The position numbers and the translations under genes were made by a program. Below, piece after piece: positions 30,983-35,774 of a stretch of DNA of 35,774 nucleotides; positions within the stretch are counted from its first letter, which is position 1, and each line of letters starts with the position of its first letter. The DNA lies in contig JACPAH010000004.1 of NCBI GenBank assembly GCA_016180925.1, forward strand, positions 1-35,774, written 5' to 3'. The stretch comes from Candidatus Aenigmatarchaeota archaeon. Lineage in GTDB: Archaea; Aenigmatarchaeota; Aenigmatarchaeia; GW2011-AR5. The notes under the pieces are model-generated. The model had not been told where the DNA came from. It did no database searches and worked only from the letters and a program-made list of their open reading frames with translations.

Positions 30983-31711
30983 ATGGTCTTTTCCGAGCTT
31001 GTTTCCGGTCTCATCGCATGGACATTCGAATTCGTCAGGCAGTTCGGCGCCCTGAGCGTCTTCATGGTCGTCATCCTAGAGGAAATCCTCATCCCGATAC
31101 CTTCGCCGCTCGTGATAATGGGCGCGAGCTTCATACTAATCCCGGCGGGCATACCGCTCCCCGAGGCGATAGCGCAGATAATCCTGCTCATCGTCATACC
31201 GGCATCCGTTGCATCGACAATAGGCTCGTTCTTCACCTACGGGATAGGATACTACGGCGGCAGGCCCGCCATAAACAGGCTCCACCGCTTCCTCGGCATG
31301 TCGTGGAAAGATGTCGAGAAGCAGGAAAAGAGGCTGGAGCAGGGGAAAAAGATATGGACGACGATAGTCATCTTCAGGGCCATACCGTTCTTCCCGATAT
31401 CCCTCGTATCCATTGCCGCAGGCGTGCTCCGCGTCTCGAGAAAAAAATACGCAATAGCGACCTTTATCGGCTCGGTGCCACGCATATTCGTTCTGGGCTT
31501 CATGGGCTGGTATTTCGGAAGCGCCTATGTCGGCATCGCCTCGCAGTTCAACATCCTCGAAAACATACTGATTATCGTCGTTCTCGGCGTGCTCGCCTTC
31601 CTCCTGTACAGATACAGGCATCACGTGAAGCGCCACACGGCGCGCATAGCCACCCATGTAAGAAAGAAGTCAGAGGAGCACTACAAAAAGCTAAAGGGGC
31701 CTATTTCATGA
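30983..31711 (+). CDS. VTT/DedA-family membrane protein
   Basis: The 242-aa protein starts immediately after the thrS stop and has about five to six hydrophobic segments. Family features are VVILEEILIPIPSPLVIMGAS near the start, SFFTYGIGYYGGR, and the core RAIPFFPISLVSIAAGVLRVSRKKYAIATFIGSVPR with conserved proline and arginine. DedA/VTT proteins are proposed to flip or transport lipids or to support membrane energetics. A basic cytoplasmic tail rich in H/R/K (YRYRHHVKRHTARIA) ends the protein. It is probably cotranscribed with thrS. The specific substrate is unknown. Confidence 0.85.
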   Translation: MVFSELVSGLIAWTFEFVRQFGALSVFMVVILEEILIPIPSPLVIMGASFILIPAGIPLPEAIAQIILLIVIPASVASTIGSFFTYGIGYYGGRPAINRLHRFLGMSWKDVEKQEKRLEQGKKIWTTIVIFRAIPFFPISLVSIAAGVLRVSRKKYAIATFIGSVPRIFVLGFMGWYFGSAYVGIASQFNILENILIIVVLGVLAFLLYRYRHHVKRHTARIATHVRKKSEEHYKKLKGPIS

Positions 31712-31913
31712 GCCCGGCAAGAGTCGTCTGCTTCTCCTTCCTCTCGTCGGGATAGAAATACGACCTCAAAGAATCAGTATCGCTCGCCAGCTTTTTCCTT
31801 ATCCCAATGAGATGGAGCACACGGGCCTGCAGCTTTTCCAGCTCCTCGTCTATCTGCTGCATCTCCTTCTCCATCTTCCTTATCTCGTTCTGCATCTCCT
31901 CGTCGAGGGACAT
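31701..31913 (-). CDS. Small coiled-coil protein (~70 aa)
   Basis: The ATG at 31913 (MSLDEEMQNEIRKMEKEMQ) gives 70 aa; another in-frame ATG nine bases upstream adds MIL. Nearly the whole chain is heptad-patterned (QQIDEELEKLQARVLHLIGIRKKL). The helical hairpin recalls chorismate-mutase-type or prefoldin-like small proteins, but diagnostic active-site residues are not evident. It overlaps the convergent VTT gene by 11 nt. Function is not recognised. Confidence 0.6.
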   Translation of the reverse strand: MSLDEEMQNEIRKMEKEMQQIDEELEKLQARVLHLIGIRKKLASDTDSLRSYFYPDERKEKQTTLAGLMK

Positions 31914-31922
31914 AAGAATCAT

Positions 31923-31993
31923 AAGTCTTCTTAATGAATACTCATGCCATAAGAAGACTTTGATTTCAAAGAGAATGCTGTAAGCATACTCTT
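31923..31993. repeat. Two consecutive hairpins between elp3 and the small coiled-coil gene
   Basis: AAGTCTTCTTA/TAAGAAGACTT (31923-31933/31950-31960, perfect 11 bp, 16-nt loop) is followed by AAGAGAATGCT/AGCATACTCTT (31969-31979/31983-31993, one mismatch, 3-nt loop). They lie downstream of the elp3 stop and directly at the start of the next minus-strand gene. They may terminate elp3 transcription or control the small gene. Confidence 0.6.
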
Positions 31994-32049
31994 GTGAAAT
32001 TAATCATATTATGGCTGAAAAATTATTTCAAACTGATTTTTAAAGGAAT

Positions 32050-33576
32050 TCACAACCTTTTGGTCATGTAAAACCCTTCAAGAGCGTAGCCACGCTTTCT
32101 GTAATAATCGCGGACCCCGATGCCTGATGTGACCTGCATAGAGGATTTTCCATTCTGCCTCGCGAGCTCTTCGGCCTTTTCGAGCAGGAGCGAGCCGAAG
32201 CCCCGGTGCTGGGCATTCGCATCCGAATGCAGGGGTGCCATCCTGCCGTATACATGGAGTTCGCGCACTTTTGCCGGGCCGCCGTCGAGGCGCAGGCGCA
32301 AAAACGCTAGGATGCTATCGCCGGCATCGAACGAAAGAAACACCTCTTTGCCTCCGGACGCATCGTATTCCGCGATGTTGAACGCGCAGCCTTCGTAATC
32401 TTTCAGGCGTATCTCCCTGCAGCGTATGCACCGGCACTTCACGCCGAGTTCCTCCATCCGCATATGGGCGAGCTGGCGCAAGTTGGTGGTCTTTGCGCCG
32501 GCCGACACTTTCTTCTCGGATATGTCGCGCATTATCCTCTTTATCCTCACATAGGGCGGCACGACTTTCTTCATCTCGATAAGAAGGGAGATCATCCCAT
32601 CCGACGACATGGCTGCGAATTCCCCTCTTTCCCACATGGAATGCAATTCGGTGCCTGGTATCACAAGCGTCGGATATATCTTGAGCTCATCAGGCATGTA
32701 ATCCTGCCTGAAAAGCTCCCTGAACATGGACATCTCCTTATTCATGTCGATGCTGCCGTAAATCCCGGTAAGCCCGGGCATCCAGTGAGCGCATACCTTC
32801 AGGCCGGCTTCCTTCAGTTTTTTGAAGGCAACTATGTTCGCGTGAGCATCGTGCCCGCGCTTCGTCTTTACCAGTATATCGTCATCAGTGCTCTGCACCC
32901 CGACTTCTACACGGGTGCAGCCGTACGAAAGCATTTCCTCCGGCAGGCAGACGTCGGCCCGCGTCTCTAGCGTGAGGCCTATGCAACGGTTAGCCGCATA
33001 TTCATTCCTTGCATGCGCTTCCGGAAGCGTCGGGCTTGGCTGGCCGTTGAAGGCGTCAAAGCACTGCCTGATGAAGCTTTGCTGGAAAGAGGGCGGCGTG
33101 CACATGAAGGTGCCTCCCATGATGATAAGCTCGCACTTGTCGGTCGTATGTCCTATCATATGGAATTGCCTGAGACGGCCCTGAACCTGCCTTACCGGGT
33201 CGTATCCATTGCGTATGGCCCTCATAGTCGTCGGCTCCACTCCGGTGTAGCTCTTCGGGGCTATGTATTCGCCGCCTTCCACGCCCTGCGGGCAGTATAT
33301 GCAGGAGAACGGGCAGCTGTTCGAAAGCTCTTTGTATTTCCACATCACCGCTATGTTGGCTATACCGGAAGAAGTGCGGACCGGCTTCGTGAGCAGGAAC
33401 TTCTTCATCGCTCCGTAGTCGGCGCTGCCTTCGGCAGCTTCAAGGATTTCCGCGTTCTTTATGACGCGGCCGGTTCCAAGCTGCTTCGCGAGCCGGTTTT
33501 TCTCGACCTCAAGGGCGGCCTGGCTTGATATGTCGCCGGAGCGTATGCGCCCAAGGAGCAGGCGGTTTATGTCCAT
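32050..33576 (-). CDS. elp3: Elp3: radical-SAM/GNAT tRNA uridine-34 modification enzyme
   Basis: The 508-aa protein has a radical-SAM domain with clustered cysteines C88, C92 and C95 (SCPFSCIYCPQGVEGGEY) and Elp3-specific segments SYTGVEPTTMRAIRNGYDP and ELIIMGGTF. A C-terminal GNAT acetyltransferase domain (about 420-508) has the acetyl-CoA loop AQHRGFGSLLLEKAEELA. It also has the conserved LRQLAHMRMEELGVKCRCIRCREI with zinc-binding cysteines. Archaeal Elp3 acts alone to install carboxymethyl-type groups at U34 of certain tRNAs. tRNA-Gln(UUG) of this window is a plausible substrate. A TATA-like element lies 21-33 nt upstream of the ATG. Confidence 0.95.
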   Translation of the reverse strand: MDINRLLLGRIRSGDISSQAALEVEKNRLAKQLGTGRVIKNAEILEAAEGSADYGAMKKFLLTKPVRTSSGIANIAVMWKYKELSNSCPFSCIYCPQGVEGGEYIAPKSYTGVEPTTMRAIRNGYDPVRQVQGRLRQFHMIGHTTDKCELIIMGGTFMCTPPSFQQSFIRQCFDAFNGQPSPTLPEAHARNEYAANRCIGLTLETRADVCLPEEMLSYGCTRVEVGVQSTDDDILVKTKRGHDAHANIVAFKKLKEAGLKVCAHWMPGLTGIYGSIDMNKEMSMFRELFRQDYMPDELKIYPTLVIPGTELHSMWERGEFAAMSSDGMISLLIEMKKVVPPYVRIKRIMRDISEKKVSAGAKTTNLRQLAHMRMEELGVKCRCIRCREIRLKDYEGCAFNIAEYDASGGKEVFLSFDAGDSILAFLRLRLDGGPAKVRELHVYGRMAPLHSDANAQHRGFGSLLLEKAEELARQNGKSSMQVTSGIGVRDYYRKRGYALEGFYMTKRL

Positions 33577-33596
33577 TGTAAGACGTCAGCAGAAGT

Positions 33597-33609
33597 CTTT
33601 ATATATTTA
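33597..33609 (-). promoter_or_regulatory. TATA box of elp3
   Basis: Minus-strand TAAATATATAAAG lies 21-33 nt before the elp3 ATG. It sits next to GCAGAAGTCTTT, which recurs at 35579-35590. Confidence 0.45.
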
Positions 33610-33653
33610 ACTATGTATAATTATGTTTAACAAAGTATTATAGAGGCAATGAG

Positions 33654-33863
33654 ATGGAAATAGAATGCACAGCAAGAAAAGTCGGCAATTCGATAGGCAT
33701 TATTTTGCCTAAGGGTTTTGTAATAAAAGAAGGCATAAAACCAAGCCAAAACCTGAGAATTGAAATAAAGAAACAAATAAAAGTGAAGGACGTCTTTGGG
33801 CTGTTTCCTGAGTGGAAGACACCTACACAAAAGCTAAAAGATGAGGCGAGAAAAGGATGGTGA
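33654..33863 (+). CDS. vapB: VapB-type antitoxin (AbrB/SpoVT fold)
   Basis: The 69-aa protein has an AbrB-like swapped-hairpin DNA-binding domain: ECTARKVGNSIGIILPKGFVIKEGI is the conserved core. Its C-terminal tail (EWKTPTQKLKDEARKGW) is the part that would bind and block the toxin. It overlaps the toxin gene by 7 nt, the usual antitoxin-first arrangement, and probably represses its own promoter. Base composition is AT-rich compared with neighbouring core genes, typical for mobile toxin-antitoxin pairs. A GAGG sequence precedes the start. Confidence 0.85.
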   Translation: MEIECTARKVGNSIGIILPKGFVIKEGIKPSQNLRIEIKKQIKVKDVFGLFPEWKTPTQKLKDEARKGW

Positions 33864-34222
33864 AATATTTCTTTGATACATACGCACTTATTGAAATTAC
33901 AAAGAACAAACCCAATTACATCAAATTCGTCGAAGAAACAATAGCAACTTCAAAATTCAATCTTGTAGAGCTTATTTATATCACTTTATCTGACTTGGGA
34001 GAAGAATCAGCAAAAAAAATCTTTCAAAGATTCAAGGACTCTGAAATTGGCATTCCTGACGATATTTTGTTCAAAGCTATGATATTTAGATTTAGGAACA
34101 GGAAAAAAGGGCTTTCATATGTCGATTGCATAGGATATGTATTTGCGTTAGAAAATGGATTGACTTTTCTTACAGGCGACAGCGCATTTGAAAACATGGA
34201 AAATGTAGAATTCGTGAAGTGA
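33857..34222 (+). CDS. vapC: VapC-type PIN-domain toxin
   Basis: The 121-aa PIN domain protein has acidic metal ligands: D in KYFFDTYALIE at the start, E in NLVELIYI, and D in SYVDCIGYVFALENG and TGDSAFE. Such toxins are Mg2+-dependent RNases, often cutting tRNAs or rRNA and held inactive by VapB. The frame overlaps vapB by 7 nt. AT-rich composition suggests horizontal gain. The pair may act as a stabilising or stress-response module. The target RNA is unknown. Confidence 0.87.
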   Translation: MVKYFFDTYALIEITKNKPNYIKFVEETIATSKFNLVELIYITLSDLGEESAKKIFQRFKDSEIGIPDDILFKAMIFRFRNRKKGLSYVDCIGYVFALENGLTFLTGDSAFENMENVEFVK

Positions 34223-34227
34223 AAAAT

Positions 34228-34238
34228 CTTTATTAGAC
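34228..34238 (+). promoter_or_regulatory. TATA box of mgtC
   Basis: TCTTTATTAGA lies 21-31 nt before the ATG at 34259, favouring that codon over a TTG three bases earlier. Confidence 0.5.
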
Positions 34239-34258
34239 GTAAATCCAATCCTTATTTG

Positions 34259-34681
34259 ATGACCCCTCTTGAAATGGAAATCGCAATAAAAATCGTCATA
34301 GCCGCAATAGTAGGCCTTCTCATAGGTCTGGAAAGAGAAATACGGAAAAAGCCTGCAGGCATGAGGACACACGCACTTGTCTGCATAGGTGCGACCCTTT
34401 TCACCGTCCTTTCCTTCTCATTTGTCGGCAGCACTGTCGACACATCAAGGATAGCCGCAGGCATAGTCACAGGCATCGGGTTCCTGGGCGCCGGCGTCAT
34501 ATTCCGTGCTGAAGACCGCGTGAAGGGCATAACAACTGCGGCGGAACTCTGGGTGCTCGCCGCGATAGGCGTTGCGATAGGGATGGGCATGTACTTTGCC
34601 GCTGCGATATCCACGCTTGTCGTGCTCGTAGTATTGTGGCCGGCAAAGATGCTTGAAAGAAGGGTCATAAGAAAAAATTAA
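34259..34681 (+). CDS. mgtC: MgtC/SapB-family membrane protein
   Basis: The 140-aa protein has about four membrane segments and the family signature IGLEREIRKKPAGMRTHALVCIGATLF near the N-terminus, followed by GIGFLGAGVIFRAEDRVKGITTAAELWVLAAIGVAIG. MgtC proteins help cells grow at low Mg2+ and modulate the ATP synthase in bacteria; archaeal members are uncharacterised. The soluble C-terminal domain of virulence-type MgtC is absent, so this is the short membrane-only form. Its stop directly abuts the stop of the convergent TrmB-family gene. Confidence 0.88.
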   Translation: MTPLEMEIAIKIVIAAIVGLLIGLEREIRKKPAGMRTHALVCIGATLFTVLSFSFVGSTVDTSRIAAGIVTGIGFLGAGVIFRAEDRVKGITTAAELWVLAAIGVAIGMGMYFAAAISTLVVLVVLWPAKMLERRVIRKN

Positions 34682-35506
34682 TTAGTTCTTTACGGGCTTC
34701 GCGTGCTGCCAGACCAAGTCGAACATCGGCTCGAATATCTGCGAGGCTGCGTGCTGGCTCTGCGTCCAGAAAGCGACATCCTGGGTCGGATGGGTCTTGT
34801 CGTCCGTAAGCCCCATCAGGAATTCCTGCCCGTCGACGGAGCAGAACCTTCCGAGCATCTTCTCTATGTGCTCGACGTCCGAAACGTCCCTTACCTGGGC
34901 GTATTTCATGAGCTCCTTCACCAGTTCCTCATTCTGCTTCGTGAGCGGCACTGCAACCTGCACCTTCACGCCCGAATCGGCGGCCTTCTTCAGCAAAGCG
35001 CCGTGGCTCTCCATCATCTCTTGCATGGAGCTTTCGGTCATGGTAAGCTTTATGCTTTTCTTGGCTTTCTTGAACATCGTCTCGAACTGCTGCAGCATGG
35101 CGTACCTGCCCTTCAGGGCGCCGGTAACGTCCTCCATCTTTACAGTCTTAATATTATCCTTGTGGAGCCTTTCAAGCTCCTTTACGGCGTCGCTCTTGGA
35201 AAGCCTGTCTATCTTGTCGGAAAGCTCGGCGGCCTCTTCAGTTATCTTCTTTTTTGCGCGTTCAAGCGCCTCCCTCGGGTTGACCGCCAGGTACTTCATG
35301 GGCTTCCCGGGCTGCAATATCACAAATCCTCGGTCCGAAAGCGACTCAAGGACGTCGTAGCACCTCGACCTGGGCACGTTTGAGATGTCCGAAAGCTCCC
35401 CCGCGGTAGAGGCGCCCCTAGAAAGAAGGGCCGCCCAGAGGTTCCTTTCGTACTTGTTCAGCCCTATCGTCTTCAATGAATCAAGCGTTCTGGAGCTTAC
35501 AACCAT
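34682..35506 (-). CDS. TrmB-family transcriptional regulator
   Basis: The 274-aa protein has an N-terminal winged helix (about 10-75: LNKYERNLWAALLSRGASTAGELSDISNVPRSRCYDVLESLSDRGFV and the wing GKPMKYLAV). A coiled-coil dimerisation segment follows (about 78-125), then a C-terminal PLD-like effector domain (about 130-270). TrmB regulators control sugar uptake and central metabolism by binding saccharides, but the effector here is unknown. An inverted repeat lies between its TATA box and start, suggesting autoregulation. Confidence 0.88.
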   Translation of the reverse strand: MVVSSRTLDSLKTIGLNKYERNLWAALLSRGASTAGELSDISNVPRSRCYDVLESLSDRGFVILQPGKPMKYLAVNPREALERAKKKITEEAAELSDKIDRLSKSDAVKELERLHKDNIKTVKMEDVTGALKGRYAMLQQFETMFKKAKKSIKLTMTESSMQEMMESHGALLKKAADSGVKVQVAVPLTKQNEELVKELMKYAQVRDVSDVEHIEKMLGRFCSVDGQEFLMGLTDDKTHPTQDVAFWTQSQHAASQIFEPMFDLVWQHAKPVKN

Positions 35507-35519
35507 GTCTATCCACTAC

Positions 35520-35548
35520 CTTTCATATTGAAAGCAACTTATATAAAT
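35520..35548 (-). promoter_or_regulatory. TATA box and probable operator of the TrmB-family gene
   Basis: The TATA-like element CTTATATAAAT (35538-35548) is followed, in transcription direction, by the perfect inverted repeat CTTTCA-TAT-TGAAAG (35520-35534) at the expected transcription start. A protein bound there would block initiation. Confidence 0.5.
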
Positions 35549-35645
35549 ATGACTCTCCCATAGTAACAAAAGATAGTCGCAGAAGTCTTTTTAAGCCTTT
35601 AAAAACGGGCCGCAGACACCTGTATTCCTTCATTACTGTGACTGA

Positions 35646-35743
35646 ATGTCAACCGAGAACCAGAAAGAATCGACGCGAAGGACTGCATTCCGAAGTTCGC
35701 CTTTATAGTGAAACCAGAAAAGAATCCGGATATGTTATGACTT
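35646..35743 (+). pseudogene. Possible small ORF with a frame disruption
   Basis: An ATG at 35646 opens MSTENQKES in one phase but stops after 20 codons. Two bases out of phase, the sequence continues as DAKDCIPKFAFIVKPEKNPDML before a stop, which looks protein-like. A TATA-like CCTTTAAAAAC lies upstream at about 35596-35606. This may be a decayed small gene, a sequence error or chance. Confidence 0.2.
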
Positions 35744-35753
35744 GTTTCACATC

Positions 35754-35774
35754 ATGGAAAGTCCAAAGGAAAAA
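35754..35774 (+). CDS. Possible start of a gene cut by the window end
   Basis: ATG followed by GAA AGT CCA AAG GAA AAA (MESPKEK) runs open to the last base. A hydrophilic, lysine-rich start is common for archaeal proteins, but no clear TATA box lies 20-30 nt upstream. The nearest, CTTTATAG at about 35701, is farther away. Confidence 0.3.

Noticed and set aside
30439-31755. 438-codon frame overlapping thrS and the VTT gene
   Set aside because: Out of phase with two clear genes; extremely Arg/His/Ala-rich with no motif.

Overview
The window is archaeal chromosome. Evidence: TATA boxes sit about 20-33 nt upstream of many start codons with almost no 5' leader. It also carries a tRNA-Gln gene with bulge-helix-bulge introns, archaeal tRNA-modification enzymes (Taw1, Taw2, Trm56, Elp3), an archaeal ThrRS editing domain, TrmB-type regulators and a XerA-like recombinase. 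Small overlapping genes, Asn/Thr-rich secreted proteins and hybrid bacterial/archaeal proteins would fit a DPANN-type lineage, but this is an inference and no lineage marker gene is present.

Layout. 1-1100: tail of a SufS-type cysteine desulfurase, a tiny four-cysteine protein, a membrane-anchored DsbA-like oxidoreductase and two tandem nested hairpins. 1105-3301: Xaa-Pro peptidase and glutamate dehydrogenase on the minus strand. 3390-5355: an accessory island in which an AT-rich low-molecular-weight phosphatase gene lies between two directly repeated, heavily palindromic ~130-nt units with integron attC-like features. A ~190-nt palindrome and a tyrosine recombinase gene follow. 5366-7538: CPA2 antiporter, rhomboid and NUDIX genes, tightly coupled. 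7526-11232: secreted nuclease and a large cell-surface subtilase in one operon. 11285-13783: a coiled-coil protein, then a membrane-anchored Lon-like protease with a bifunctional-nuclease-domain protein. 13829-18381: an amino-acid permease fused to a methyltransferase, and a SERCA-type Ca2+ ATPase. 18426-25548: RNase Z, small lipoproteins, a YbaK deacylase, a DNPH1-like hydrolase, Taw2, a large hydrolase/M23-like lipoprotein, Taw1 and Trm56. 25651-28754: a degenerate HD-GYP protein, a winged-helix protein, the two-intron tRNA-Gln and a Tat-exported 3D-domain protein. 28823-31913: a hybrid ThrRS, a VTT/DedA membrane protein and a small coiled-coil protein. 32050-35774: Elp3, VapBC, MgtC, a TrmB-family regulator and a probable start of a further gene.

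Functional themes. Translation fidelity and tRNA maturation are over-represented: tRNA-Gln, RNase Z, Taw1/Taw2, Trm56, Elp3, ThrRS and YbaK deacylase. Envelope and secreted functions form a second group: subtilase, nuclease, lipoproteins, rhomboid, Lon-like protease, DsbA and the Tat-exported protein. The most unusual items are a tRNA-Gln with a T-loop intron at 59/60, a ThrRS joining an archaeal editing domain to a bacterial-type body whose own editing site has lost all four key residues, the permease-methyltransferase fusion, and the attC-like cassette island beside a recombinase that lacks the IntI insertion.
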